From contig JANPYM010000001.1 in the NCBI GenBank assembly GCA_025890175.1, positions 4,696,453 to 4,760,452 on the forward strand: a stretch of 64,000 nucleotides of DNA, read 5' to 3'. The stretch is from Ciborinia camelliae (taxonomy: Eukaryota; Ascomycota; Leotiomycetes; Helotiales; Sclerotiniaceae). Below, piece after piece: positions 10,517 to 23,567 of the stretch; position 1 is the stretch's first letter; every line of letters starts with the position of its first letter. The notes below the pieces were generated by a model. That model had not been told where the DNA came from. It saw only the letters and a list, made by a program, of their open reading frames with translations, and made no database searches. The translations under genes and the position numbers were made by a program.

Positions 10517-13298
10517 CTACTTCCTCAACCGATACCTCCCCCCCACACATTCCAACGCACCCTCCTCGACCTTCCCCCCCAGCCACTCCAACAACTCCTC
10601 GTTACTATACGGAAAGCCTTCTGCAATCAACATCTTCAACATCATAGCGATTTGCGGCGCCCCCATCTGACTCGAGCTATTCGTCAACATACTCTGCACA
10701 AATTGCCAATAGACCTTTGCATGTTCACCCGTGATACCCTTTTCTGCCTTCCCTCCTTCTCCCTCATCATCATTGTTACCAGCATTAGCCGGCGCCGAAG
10801 CGAGAGCATCGGAACGCGCACGATCTGATGCGTTGAGAGTTTCGAGGACGGAGAAGATTTGGGATTTGGGGGGAGATTCATGGAGGACTAGTTTCGAGAC
10901 CCAGAATTTGAGGGCCGAGAGGATGAGGGTCGAGTCCATTTGGAGTTCCGAGGTTAATTCCTCGATGCTTTTCTTTACGCCACCGTTCTCTTCTGCGTCG
11001 ATACCGCTGGTTTCACTGTGGAAACAGGAAATGACGGTGGCTTGCCAAGTCGTACATTCTTCCACGACAGTGCGGTCCGCCAATTCAAGCTCGACAGTTG
11101 TATGGCCGAGTGCAGGGAGCCAGGTGAGTTTTCTGGCAGGTTTGAGCGAGGAGAAGGCGGTGGAGTAGTTGGATTGGAGATCGGTGATCTGAGGAGGGAG
11201 AGTAAATGTTGATTCCTGGAGAGCAGGCCAGAAGAGACGGGAGAGAATTTTGGTGTGGAGAGTGGGTTGGGTTGTGGGAGGATTTGCGGCTTTCTTTTCA
11301 GCGGTGCTCAGGTCTTGGGTTTTGTGAATGGCAAGGTCAAGACGGACGGAGTCGAGAATGTCTTTCAACATTACTTCGCAGCTTTGAAGTGGCGCTTCTC
11401 CGAAGCGGGATTTAAGTAGTTCGAGGACTTTGATCTGGGAGTTTGTTAGAATTGTTTGGACATAAAGGGAAAGCAGAATGGATACATACCTCTTTCTCAA
11501 AAGCCCCATCATTCTTTAAAAGATTTTCACCAATGATATTTTGGAATTCTTTGATGAAAACTTCTTGAGATCCAAGAACACCAATCAATGTTCCGATGAT
11601 GTCCGCACTTTTCGACCTCTTGTATCCTGGTCCAGCATCTACTGGGTCAGGTACCCACTCCATATCATGCCAGTCTAATTCTTCATCATCAATCTTTTGT
11701 CCGGACTGCTCGGAATCATCATTTAGTAATTGGGCCAGTTCAATTAGTTTATCTCCGCCAGGTTCTATGGGATTTCCTTGTGCATCTTCGGTGTCTGAGA
11801 GTAAACCTGTGATAATTATCCGCACTGTATCTTCTCGTGAGCAGAGATATAATTGTAATGGATATGCTACACGATCTAGAAGTACTTTCGAGTGGTCAAG
11901 TGAATGGAAGGACCAAATCATTGAGATGTATGTTTGTAAAATCAACAATGTGGAAGCTCCTGGGTGAAGCAGTCTCTCTTTCAAAGTAGATGCGAAAGCC
12001 TCTGTCAAATGCAGACGTCTTTGAGGAGTAGTAATGGTTGTTCGAAGATCATGCAATGCTCCATTGCTATTCGGCCAATCGACAACAATATCAAATAGTT
12101 CATCTGTCCTGAGTGCTGCAAGACGACCAATACTCATTTCTTTCCACTTTTCCATATCGCTCCAAGTCACTTCAACATTGTCGATAACTTTAAAGACCAA
12201 GACGGAGAGTTTAGCATATCGATCTTCAATCCATCCGCAAAGGTCTGTTACACAATTGGACGGCGATACGTGATGTGCCGTTCGTGGAAGCACAGAATTT
12301 CTTCTATCGCCATCTTCAGGAGTCACGTTAACTTCGTTGGAAGACCACAGCCCTTTGCAACCTCGATTGACATATTCGGTCATAGACTTGTTCATGATTT
12401 CGGCAAAAATGACCTGAAAATTCTCTCCTGCCAGACCGACTTTATGCAAAGATTCGACCAGCTTGAGCATTTCATTGCAAAGTTCATCCGTCCTCGCATC
12501 AATAGGTGTAACACCAGAACCATCAGACCCCCCTCCACCCTGTAATCCAAGGATAGAAGAGACATAATTCTCGAGAACCCTCCTTAAGGCGGCAATAAGT
12601 TGGTCCGTAAGAGAATTGCTAATAATAGCATGGAGATCTCGTCGAAACTTCTCTAATACTACCCGCGAGAGCCCCGTAGTCATGAGCTCAACTTGTTTGA
12701 CAATGATTGACAAACCATGCAAGTACATACGATGAGCAAAATCCAATATTCTTACGCTGCCAAAAACCAATGGTTCGGGGCCTTCTTCATCAGTGCACTG
12801 GCGTAAGACCGGTAAGATTTGATGGAGTAGATGTCGACGGACTTGCTGGGTATGCCAAACCAGAACGTCTTCCGTATGCAAGGCAAAAGGTAGGCGCCTA
12901 CCAGGATCCAGAACATCCTTCAAAGCATCATCAAACGAAGGATCAGGCGGTGCCGATGGAGATCTGACAGCATCAATAGAATTCGGATCCGATGGTATAT
13001 CTGGAAGTTGTAGACGATGAGTAACGGTATGCCAAGATCTATCCCATTGAATTTGATCATTAATTTGATCTACAGACTGATCTCGTGCACGTCCTCTAAG
13101 CTGCTGTGGGTTTCTTGTATTTGAAGAAGATGGTCTTTTTGGTTCATTATCGAAGGCTTGTGATCCTCCGAAAGATTGACTTGGAGTTGTAAAGCTACCT
13201 GTCGGTGTTGCAACTGGGGTAGGCTCTGAGATCTCAGGCTTTTTAAATACTGAATCAAAAACGCGCTTTTTTCTGGCTGTAAGAGTAAGAGTAGCCAT
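10517..13298 (-). CDS. APC2: Anaphase-promoting complex subunit 2 (cullin-type)
   Basis: Two exons (13298-11490 and 11434-10517) join in phase 0 to 908 residues. The 55-nt intron (GTATGT..CAG) falls exactly inside the cullin signature, so that FEKE joins IKVLELLKSRFGEAPLQSC, matching the conserved Apc2 block. The C-terminal ~65 residues form the Apc2 winged-helix domain (MLTNSSSQMG.. to RYRLRK). Apc2 is the cullin scaffold of the APC/C ubiquitin ligase; with the RING subunit Apc11 it docks the E2 that ubiquitinates cyclins and securin. The N-terminal ~110 residues are Ser/Pro-rich and variable. An apparent extra Met upstream is a GTG, so the ATG at 13298 is taken as the start. A vezatin-type gene lies upstream on the same strand. 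Confidence 0.95.
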
Positions 13299-13862
13299 CA
13301 CGATTCACGATCAAAATACTAACAGGCTGTAAATGGTTGTTGCATGATTTCATAAAAGTCGTGATTCGTCTCCTGTCGTGTCGTATTGTATTGTATATTG
13401 TATTGTATTAATTGTTGGGTTGGGTTGGGTATCAAATTGGAATGGGAATTTTAATGATCAAGAAGGATACGACGTCAAGGAAGGAGCATCCAGATATCAA
13501 AAAATCACGGCTTCACGTGATCACGCATTTTCGTGCATATGATAACCTATTTTCAAAGCATGATTGAAGAAGTTGTTCATTTTACAATTTAAAATTTACA
13601 GTTTTTATAGTTTTCAAGCCAGAAGATACTATATAATAATCCTTAGATTTACGCCTCGCGAAATTCTTATTCGCCCCCGAGCAGTGCTCCCGAAATAAGT
13701 TGAATGACAAATGAAAGTTGTTAAATGACAAATGAAACCTGTTGAATGACAAAAGAAAGCTGTTTTGAGAATTTTGGGCAGTCTGCCTTCCAGAACTCCC
13801 TACCTTCCAAGCCGGCCCAAGGATTTCTATCTAAACCTGTAAGGAAAACATTAAACATAGCA
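13299..13862. other. Intergenic, APC2 promoter region
   Basis: This lies between APC2 and the upstream gene on the same strand. It contains a GTATT/TTGGG simple repeat near 13380-13430 and three degenerate copies of GTTGAATGACAAATGAAA-like sequence near 13697-13765. No gene is seen. Confidence 0.5.
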
Positions 13863-15912
13863 TCATATCGACGTAATTCTCCCCGCTGGAGTGGTTCTTG
13901 GCCTTGGCCGTAAATTAATTACCGACTCAAGTTCTCGGAGCATGTTAGTATTAGCATCCACTCGGTCTCTCGTAGACTCTCTCCTCATACGGTCTTCTTT
14001 CATCTTCACAATACGTTCTTCCCTGGTCAACTTGCTCCGTTGACGTGGTATCGCAACTGCTTCGAATACTTCCTCTACTTCGGAACCACTCATTTCAAGG
14101 CTAGATCGAGACCTGGCTTCACCATTTAGGGCTCTCAAAGCGTCAGCGGCTGTTCCCTCCTCAACGGCCGTGAGACCTCCCAGGGACGATGCTGGTGATA
14201 TCATTCCACACATGGACGATACTCGTTTTTCATTTCTGTCGATATTCACTGCCAAGGCAGCTTTTCCATCTTCCCACTCTTGCATCAAAGCTTTTAGATC
14301 AATACCTATCGAATCGTATTGCATCATCAAATTTGAACCAAGTTCAGATACATCTTCCGTATCATTTAATGATTTGTCCGACTCTTCACGCAAAACGTGC
14401 AATTTCGCTTGTAAGCCACGAATTCCGGATGACAATGTATTTAGTTTGCGTAATTGTGCTCGCGCACGCTCTCGGCCTGGAGTAAGGGGTAATTTTGGGG
14501 TAGTCGGGACTGGAAAACCTATAACATATCAGATCTGAACAGCATTGACACATGTTTTTCGACTTACTCTCTTCTTCGCCTAATATGCGACGAAGTTTAT
14601 CCTCGGCCTCAGATGTAACATAGCAAAGGGTATGTAATTCATCAACGGCAAGACCCCACCGATGGAAATCTGGTTTACCACCATGCGCATCGAATGCAAG
14701 GAGGCAACAAAGAAAAATCTTTCGAATGGTGTGAAATCTTGCAGCAAATATCTTCAATACCCGGACAGAATCCTCATCCTCGAATTCACCTTCCTTATAG
14801 CCTAGCATGGCTTCCGAATAATCCAAGTCACTTATGTCGTATACATCATAGTATTTATCCAGATCCATCTCTTCCGCTAAGGGCTTCAATAGGTTGCATG
14901 CTTGTATATATCGAGGGATAATGTTGGCAAACGAAATTCGAAGGATCTTCCTGAGTCGCATACATCTTCGTGTTTGGCTTCGATCTTCGAGGCGACTGAC
15001 GGGAGGTAAGGGAGTGCTTCTACCTAGTGCGTTAGTTTTGCCAGTGACTTGAATGTTAGGAGAATCCTACAATTTGTACCCACGAGATACCAGTTCAACC
15101 TCCTGAACGAGTGTCAGGGCCCCTGCCGCAACAGCATCAAATTCCTGTGCTTTATTGACGAATTGCGATGCTTGCACGATGGACTGCTGTCGAAGGTATT
15201 GAAGCCATTGTTTCCGCACATATGTATATAATATAATGGCAGATACTATTACCGTTGTAGATAGTATTGTTACACGGATTTTCCCAGGTATAAAGGTTCC
15301 ATTCCCGCGCGTCCAATGTATTAACCATGTGAAAGAAAAAGCAACTGTTGCTGTGGTAGCGGCACCCGAGAGAGTGAAGGGGCCGAGTCGCGGGGCATCG
15401 AGTATAGGTCCGGTGGCATCTCGAGATTGGCCATAACCTGATTGACCAAGGAAAGAATCTGTATTGAGAAGTTGTGAAGCAACTATAACATAACGAAATC
15501 GTTCCAAAAACTTTTCATTGTCGGCTCGACCAAGGCGTGAATTAACGGCTTCCTGCGATTGTTTATCAGCCGATAAGGTATGGATAAGGTCCAGGTGAGG
15601 ACTCACGGAGCATGTATTATGTATCGCTGCGACAGTGGTATTGCGCGAAGGAGTGAGTTGCAAAGGCGGAGGAAGTTTTTGTCGAAACTTAAGAGGTACG
15701 GCTGGTTTTCCCCGTGGAGCAAATGATGGACTCGACAGATCAGACTCCGCATCCGATTCATGGCATGATGCCCATCGTATGTTCTCTCCACCTTCTCCTA
15801 TGGTAACATGTCAGTAAGTCCCCACTCATGCATGTGCAACATATTCTTCCTCTTCCTGCATACCTTCGAGATAGGCGGCGAGCGGCGAGTCTTCGTCTAT
15901 AATAGTCTCCAT
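13863..15912 (-). CDS. Vezatin/myosin-binding-domain membrane protein
   Basis: Four exons (15912-15864, 15797-15084, 15023-14568, 14518-13863) give 624 residues. The introns are GTATGC, GTGGGT, GTAAGT at the donor side and all end in TAG. Two adjacent hydrophobic segments (about residues 155-175 and 188-208) form a hairpin. They are followed by a helical region containing the long acidic segment DLDKYYDVYDISDLDYSEA, and then a basic, charged C-terminal part. This layout fits the fungal vezatin / myosin-binding family (related to the yeast peroxisomal myosin receptor Inp2), proteins proposed to tether membranes to myosin V. The exon 2/3 junction uses a weaker GTGGGT donor; it was chosen because the neighbouring GTACAA donor leads to a stop. 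The family call is from recognition of the domain style. Confidence 0.82.
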
Positions 15913-18900
15913 GGAATGCAAGTGGTTATTGATTGTTGCCGCAACAGTCCATTCCGATAAGTGTTATCAAAAAGGGCAAATGGTGATTGTATGAATGGAT
16001 GGATGGATGGACGGATAGATAGATGGATGGATGAGTGTATGTATGTATGTATGAATCAGAGACAGAGGGCCAATGAAATTATTAGTGAAAGTACTAGTGA
16101 AAGTCGAATAATTGTCCAATTGCTATTACTATTAGATGTATTTATTTTGGGAGATGTTGAGTTTACCCAAATAAACCAAGGGATGGAAACAAATACTCGA
16201 GAGGATACCTTAGGTATGTAGGATAGAAAGAACTTGAAGATACGATACTACTACTATTACCTACTAGGTAGATACATCACCCTCCCCCTTGTTCATAAGA
16301 CCATGACCATGACCATGACAGGAAACTGTTAGAAGTTAGAACTTGAGGTCTCGCGGACCAAGGAAAGGTGGAAGCTGTTGGGGTACCATGTCCGGGAAAT
16401 CTTAATAGAAGTCTTTAACGTGGATTGGATTAATCAGCAATTTACCGATATTCCGATTCGATTCCAGCTCGCCCAGGTACGCTTACCTAGGATGGATACC
16501 AACGTAACCAAAAAGAGTCACATCAGCTGCAGGTCCTCAATCTACCCCTTGATTTAAGGTTTTCCCCACTCCCGTCCTCTTCATTGGGTAGGTAATAAAA
16601 CACTCAACATATTGTACCTACGTACTACTTCATATGCATCAACTACCTACTCCGCGGCTCACCATGTGGCTCATCACAGTGGCTCATTATCGTGGCTCAT
16701 TAAGACCTAGGTACCTTCATTCCGTTGATGCGTTCTGCTTCTGGACATCTGGCCTGGTCTGGTCTCATTTCGCTCACATCTTGAGTTGAAACTTCAAACG
16801 TGACCCATAACATTTTATATAGAAATAATTGTTTCATGAAATAAGACAATTGTTTCAACATGTCAAGATGATTGTCAAAGTGGCAATTAATATGGAAATG
16901 TCCCCGTTCCCGACTCCGTAGAGGCGACTGTGGACTGATTGACCCCAAGATTGAGGTTGATATGGGTCTTCCAATAGATACCAAATATAACTTCAAGTCT
17001 TACTTAGAGGTAATATGGACCCAGACTTCATTTCAACTTTATAAATCAAGATTGCTCCATCTCCGTTCCTGCACTGGCTTCATAGTTCAATACGAATACA
17101 ATGTACACCCTTATGCAGACTTTATGCCCATATGCCCTGCATTTGCTTTGCACTGCATTTGCATCGGTTGTGCATATGATCGAGTTGTTGGAACTTGGAC
17201 CCGGAAGATTCAATATGATAGGTCACAGGTGTTCTGGTCCTCAAGCATAAGAAAGTCTGTGTGATGTGATGGAAATATGTGTCCTTTGGAGAGTTCGGTA
17301 GGATACTCGACTCTGGAGAAATCCGATATGAAAGAAGCTTTGAAGACAAATTTGATTCCATCATCCATCATTCGAAAGTTTCAATTTATCGTTTATATTT
17401 CCCAAGAAAGATAGGTAATATCCCGATTTAAGGAGCCTTGGAATTTCGGAAAAGGGTAAAAATATCGTGGTGGAAATGAAGTACTTTTGCGCCTCATAAC
17501 TCTCAGCTACTTTGAGATAATAATAGGTAGTTTGAGTTGCGGCCCTCCGAGTTGCGAAGGAAGTCTCTTATATACATCATCTGTCTATGCGAGAAGGATT
17601 TGGAAGGGGCGTAAACGACCCGATTTACACTGCATATGGTTGTGGACTGACCCACAACCGACTTCAACACGGACCGATACATTGCCGGTACTTGTCAGTA
17701 ACAGTTTCAGATATACCTCCACTGACACGTGTGGCGTTACCGTGGTGGGATACAGCGTTGATATTGTGGTTTGATATTACACTAAAATCCTCCGGAAATT
17801 CGAAGTTCGTACACCTCCCACCTCAGTTGAGTGATGGCCCCTCGAAAATCTTCCGAAAAGTTCAAGTACATCTCTAGACTCTAAGGCTGGCACTCACTTA
17901 TGCTCAAGTACATCTATAAGGCTGGCAACTCACTTATGCTCAATGCAATACTTTTGCAACTGGTGTCTTGAAATTGAACTGATCATCAGATATCCGGAAC
18001 TACTTTCTTCTACTCTACAGTCATTCTAGATCTCTAGTGAGATCGAATGGCCCACTTCATTTGCTGGGCATCTCGAAGTCATAGTCTTCGCTCTCCCAAT
18101 CGTCCAATAAGTCATTCTCTTCCACATGATTGAAAGAGGTATAAATCGGCATCTTTAAATAGAGCTGGTGGGTGTGAATGTCACTAAGAAGCTCGATCAA
18201 TCCGCAAGCGCAATGAATTTGATTTGAGATGAGGACGTATCTTCATAATAAACTTGATGCAAGTTCAATGTTGAGTTTTCTCGGCCTACGAGGACTAGTA
18301 GCACCGATCACATTGTTTAACGCCTTGCCCTATCATCCCGGGGTTGAATTTTCGACAACTGGTGCTTCGTCCATTGGGGAGCTTTACATCATCTCCGTTC
18401 TTTTCTTTCAATCTGAACAACCTAGCTACTGCTCGTAACTAGATGAGCCGAGATAAGATTTTTGCTGAGCCGGAGGTCGTAAGTTTTTTTGGTGAGTACC
18501 TTAAAGAATGTTCTTCGATGGACTGTGCATAAGCGGGAAGAAATTTGACACAACATTAACGAAAGGGTTATCACGACATCCATTATACGAGGAAGGATTG
18601 CTTTCGTATCACAACAAAGCCTAGTAATTCGCTTGCCACGCTAATATTCTTTTATGGTCACTTCAATATGGATGAAGATAGATAGTTTTGGCTCTCTGCG
18701 GTGTTCTGAAGCACATCTACTGTCCTATCTAAAATGCAGCAATGTCATGCATCCCCCCCGAGTCGATCAAAGTGGGCAGCTTGCATCGGATTCGGAGTAA
18801 GGAAATAGAAATATCGAAGGAGCTTCGAGGAAACAATTCTCTTGCAAGAAACAGGAATTCAGATATCTAGTGTATCAGAAAATTCATTTAATATAGGAGT

Positions 18901-19396
18901 GCTCGCAAGCTGCGACAAAAGGGGTTAGTTCAGCCAATTTGTACCAGTATTTTGGATGTAATCAAAATCACGTGGCTTCAATTTCATGATCAATATGTTT
19001 ACTTTTTAAAATGCGGAAACCAATAATCCGGGCCTCTGCCTCAATTATGATTACGATCGAAGATCGAACATGAAGGAAACCTGTCAATACACAACCGTGC
19101 CCTTTAAGTATTGCCACCATGCCATTATCAATTTACGACTTACTTTTCTTGGTAGGTGGCGCGAATTTTCTTCTTCAAAAATTGCCCGCCGTTCGTTCGT
19201 TCTCTGTTCCCCTTCATCGACGAGTGAATTTGCTTTATGGTTTGTCCGACAAAATGTCATACCACCGCCTACTGCGGGTCGCAAAAGCAAACTCTCATTT
19301 GACGTATACCAAGGCTTGACAGTTTCCACGCATCTATAAGCATCCAGACCCTCAATTAAACTTTCACTTGAGATTTATGGTTGTCAAGCTTCTATA
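15913..19396. other. Gene-poor intergenic region
   Basis: The only obvious structure is a GGATG/GTAT simple repeat at about 15990-16055 and several ACCTAGGTA-like tracts (16255, 16480, 16705). Short open frames (for example 16872-17264 and 17487-17877) have no family resemblance and no splice-extended partner. Confidence 0.5.
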
Positions 19397-21378
19397 ATGT
19401 CGCTCAAAACTCCAGCCTACCCAGGCATCGACCTCGACGCCGATGAGGGACCTTTATTGAACGCAGTATCAATTGCTTTCATCTCTGTAACTGTCTACAC
19501 CATCGTTATCCGTTCGTTCTCCCGCCGGTACACCAATATTCCCCTCGGTTTGGATGACTTACTTATTTTCATTGCGGCGGTACTTTTCACCCTCTCAAAT
19601 CCTCCCTCGAACCTCAATCACAACCCTCAACTAATACACAACTCAGATTCTCTCAATTGCCTATACAGTAATAATAATATATGAAGTCCAAACCAACCTC
19701 TACGGTCAACATATTGGCAAATCCGATGCAAAACATCTGGAAGCTTTTATGAAGGGCTTGTATGCATTGTCACTTATCTATCCGATCGCTCTGAGCATGA
19801 GCAAACTATCGCTACTAGCTCTGTATTGGAGAATCTTCGCTGTCACCGGGGGTCGAATCCCGATTATTGTCGCTAGTGTCGTGAATGGGGCATGGGGTTT
19901 TGCTGCTGTGAGTTTTTTTTTTTGTTATTGTTTTATCATGTTATTTGAAGTTTTAACTCCGTTCATTGTCAAAAGATTCTTATTCGTCTGATATCGTAGC
20001 ATATTAATCCTAGTATCGGATGAAACTGAAGGGGCTTCTAAAAAAGAAAATGCTAATATACCATGTCTCTTTTAGCTCTTTGCGGGAATCTTCTCATGTC
20101 AGCCCATCCAAGCTTTCTGGCATTTTGGCATTGCTGCAAAATGTATCAGCTCCCCAGTCTTCTTTACTTCGAACGAAGCATTCACAATTGTGTTTGATAT
20201 TGTGGTGTTATTCATTCCGGTTTGGTTTATTGCGCAGATTAAGAGGAGTGTTGGAGAGAGAATTAGTATTAGTAGTACTTTTGTGTTGGGGCTTGTGTGA
20301 GTGTTTCCTGGATAGAGATAGGGCCGTTTTGCTGATACTGGGGAATAGCGTTACAGTAGTTTCGGCAGTCCGACTGTGGAGATTGGTTGTTGCGCAGAGG
20401 AGGCCGGATTTTGATCCAACTTGTATGTTCTTCCTCTTCCTACTGCCTCTTACTTTACCACTGCTATTTTATTATTATTGTCATTATTCATGTCATCAGT
20501 TATTTTACTATCATCATTGAGTTGTCTTTTCTTATCGTTAATATCTCCAATACTACTATCATCCATCTCATCACTTCCATTCATCCATTCATCTTCACCC
20601 CTTCATTTCCTCTTTCTCAAATCCGATTCTCACACCCCTCCCTACCAAATCACTAACCGACAAAGAAACTAACAAGCTTCCAATAGTCAACGAAATAGAT
20701 GCCGGTCTCTGGGCAACAATTGAACTCAATCTCTGGGTCCTCGTCGCCTCAATCCCTACTTTCCGCCCTTTACTTGGTAAAATCTGGCGAGATCATGCCG
20801 AGAAAAAAGCCGGAAGCGACACAAATGACAGTCATCCATCTTCGAGATATCCTTTGAGTAAAACCAAAACCCCTGGCACGTTTTTTCAGAAGCAACAGAG
20901 AGATACGAATTTGGAGACGGAATCCGTGTTCGGGTTTGCAGACTCTAAAGGAAGTAAAGGAAATCATGCGGATATCGAGAGGGTTGGAACGACGGTGAGT
21001 TCGAGGACTGGGGTGAGTGGTGATAGCGGGTTTGAGGAGGGTTCGGGTTTTAGTATTAGGCCTTTCGATACGAACTTGGAGGCGAGTGGAGGTATAAATG
21101 CATATAGATATGCGAGTCAGATGGGCAGTGGCGGTATTGGGGAAAGGGATGGATTGAATACGGAAATGAGAGATCTGGCGGGAACAGGCGCTCAGAAAGA
21201 ACAGAGTGTGAGGCGAGAGGCGGTGGGAGGTAGAAATGCATATGGATATGCGTGTCAGATGGTCAGCGGCGGTATTGGAGAGGGGGAGGAACGTATTACG
21301 GAAATGAGGGATCCGGCGGGAATATGGGTTCCGAAAGAAAGAAATTTTAGGCGAGAGGGCGCGATCTGGATGATCTAG
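19397..21378 (+). CDS. Pth11/rhodopsin-like seven-transmembrane receptor
   Basis: Five exons (19397-19579, 19647-19907, 20076-20296, 20349-20422, 20687-21378) join to 476 residues. The first ~300 residues contain about seven hydrophobic segments, with family landmarks LGLDDLLIF after TM1, SKLSLLALYWRIF in the middle, CQPIQAFW, and GLWATIELNLWVLVASIPTFRPLL near the last segment. This is the fungal rhodopsin-domain (Pth11-type) integral membrane family. Its founding member in rice blast senses surface cues for infection; most members have no known ligand. The cytosolic tail (from about residue 300) is Ser/Gly-rich and carries a 46-residue tandem duplication. Intron 4 is long (264 nt) and very pyrimidine-rich. 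All junctions keep frame and use GT..AG. Confidence 0.88.
21088..21360. repeat. 138-bp in-frame tandem duplication in receptor tail
   Basis: Two diverged copies start at 21088 (GGAGGTATAAATGCATATAG) and 21226 (GGAGGTAGAAATGCATATGG). The period is 138 bp, exactly 46 codons, so the reading frame is kept. Both copies encode a NAYxYAxQM..SGGIGE....TEMRD.AG pattern. A partial third start (AGGCGAGAGGGCG) follows. Confidence 0.85.
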
Positions 21379-22029
21379 GATGGTTAATGACTGCCTCAGC
21401 ACGGGGTGTTGAGGGGACTTTTTATTTGGCGCGCGGGATCGGATGGCAGTTATTTTGCACGTCAATGAATTGATTGCATGGGTTTCTATTTAGCGGTTTC
21501 CTTTGGGGGATAAGGGAAGTAACATGGTATGGTTAAGGGGTTTAATTCAAGTTTTTTTTTCAAGAAGAATTCAAATATACTCTTGATATCATTGGCAGGC
21601 CAGTGATATAATATACAAAACCGAAAGAGATATGTATGGCTGTTAAACTACTTTGAGAGATGAAACAACATTTTATTCTTCTTTTATTTACAAGCAAGAT
21701 TTTAAACACAAAGATTTATCTATAGTCCTGTAGTATGAACCCACAAGCTTTGACTATGGCCGTTTCGGGGCTAAAAATAAATACGGATCGCTAGCGCGTT
21801 TGTATTTGTTTTTCATGCCCTTTACGATCTTCGATCAGCTTGTAATGCGTAGCTTATTAGACACTTATTATTCAAAAGGAGGGGAAGAGGAGAAGAGAGG
21901 GAGAGGGAGAATTGTCCAGTCTAGGAAAGAGCAACGGGCGAGTGTTGAATCAAGCTGACCAAAGCGCAGAATCAGCTAATTGAGGTTTCACTCAAATGAC
22001 TCGAAGAGGTCCTCGAAGAGGTCCTCGAA
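21379..22029. other. Intergenic
   Basis: No gene is seen. It ends in three near-identical copies of a 12-base GAAGAGGTCCTC motif (about 22001-22030), immediately before the open frame of the next gene. Confidence 0.45.
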
Positions 22030-23236
22030 GTGGCAAGGGTACAAAATGTATGCTCCATTACTGGGGTTGCTCACGATACATGCGGTCTTTCTGCATGTAA
22101 GGTTGAATACTTCTCGAACTTAGAGTCTACACTTTCGGTATATCCTGGTCTACTATCAAAGGTTCTGTTCAGAAAGAACAGCATTCGGCATAGAGAATGG
22201 TGGATGTCCGTATTCTATAGCTTGTGTATTCAGAGCTTTGTACGCAGGTATCTGATGAATCTCGCCAGCAATCTCGGACACGAGTCCAAGTCAAACAATA
22301 AAAAGATACAGTCAGCTAAAGAATATCTTCGCCCGGCGACTCAGCTTTTGTTCGCTGCTTGCAACTCAAACGATAAAGGTTATGACCCCCTTAGCTATGA
22401 TCTCGATGACCCCAGCCCAATACAAGCTTCTCTTATTATGACCAACTCTTTTATTGTCGAACAAGGGAAGCTTGCTCAGATTGCCGTACAGAAAGAAAAA
22501 TGGGCTGGGCAAGGAATCACTGACTCTTATGATTATCTCAAGCATTTATTTGGGGAGAACGACTTAACCCTCACGCGAACTTCGGCTCGTCGACGCCGCA
22601 ACAGCTGTGAGAGCTCTGCACATAAATTGGAAGCTGATTTACGAAAGGTAAAGAAAGCCCGGCTTCGGAGTGCAGGCACAATTAGTCAGGACAGCGAAAG
22701 CTCAGGCAATCACAGTACTAGCTATTATTCGACATCTCAACATCACACGGTGGAAACACCACCTCCCACCGAGAATTGCGAGAATCCATTATCATCTGAA
22801 GAGGATTTATACACTCCCAGGTGGCTCACCGGATATAGGGGGAAAGGCTGGTGCGGGCTTTGTACTCCAGGTCGGTGGTTGAGTATGGACCAAGAATGGT
22901 TTAACGACAGATGCTTGTTTCATGGTATTTGTCCCACAACGAAAAGACGATTTGCAGAACCGAAGACCTATACGATTCTTTCTCACGGACGACGCAATGG
23001 TCAATGTGGGAAATGCAACAGCTGGATAATATACAGACCGCATGATGAGAGACACTATTCGGCATGGAATATTCATGCTATGGAAGTAAGTTGATCTAGT
23101 TCCTTCATGATAAAGCGACTAAACAAAGCTGACTTTCGCTGGATAGTGCTACCTACCGGCGAGCTTTTGGAACTCGCAGGCGATAACGAAGGGACAAGTT
23201 GACCAAATCACGACTAGACAATTTTGGATCACATGA
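22030..23236 (+). CDS. Rua1-C-domain transcription regulator, 5' end uncertain
   Basis: Two exons (to 23085, then 23147-23236) join across a 61-nt intron (GTAAGT..TAG). From 22030 this gives 381 residues. The frame is open from 22000 but its first codon here is GTG; the first ATG is at 22204. The C-terminal ~110 residues carry the Cys/His pattern GWCGLCTPGRWL, CLFHGIC, QCGKCNSWI and a final CYLP encoded only by exon 2. This matches the Rua1 C-terminal domain, named after the Ustilago maydis activator of ustilagic acid genes. A block around WWMSVFYSLCIQSFVRRYL is common to a family of fungal regulators. Such proteins often have an N-terminal DNA-binding region that I cannot find here, so the gene may be 5'-truncated or begin in an unseen exon. 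Confidence 0.72.
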
Positions 23237-23567
23237 TAGTTGGGTACACCGTTTGCGACCAAGTTAACCCCGCTTTCTGTCTTTTGAGAATTTGCAACCT
23301 CAGAAAAGCTCTTCCATAGAGATCCACCCGATCTAAAGCTCCTAGTCTGAAGACAAGCTAGAATATTTTGGATGATTCGCCAGATATCAACAGAAAAGCA
23401 TTGAAGGAGAGGAAAACCACATCTACATAGCTGCCGGCAGCGAATGTAATAATACAGTTGAGTTTTTGGGCATCGTGAAGGGCGTTAAATATTTCTAGCA
23501 GAAAATCTTCTATTTGTAACAAACAGTGCAAAAAATAAAGATGTAATATGCAAAACAAACAAATCCA

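Noticed and set aside
11596..11967. Plus-strand ORFs over APC2
   Set aside because: They are antisense to a clearly conserved coding exon.
16872..17877. Several 95-130 codon plus-strand ORFs
   Set aside because: Composition and lack of splice-compatible neighbours look like chance open frames.
21996..22098. Short peptide rich in Arg-Gly-Pro at the 5' edge of the Rua1-type gene
   Set aside because: It is in another frame and ends after 34 codons; I found no acceptable intron joining it to the main frame.
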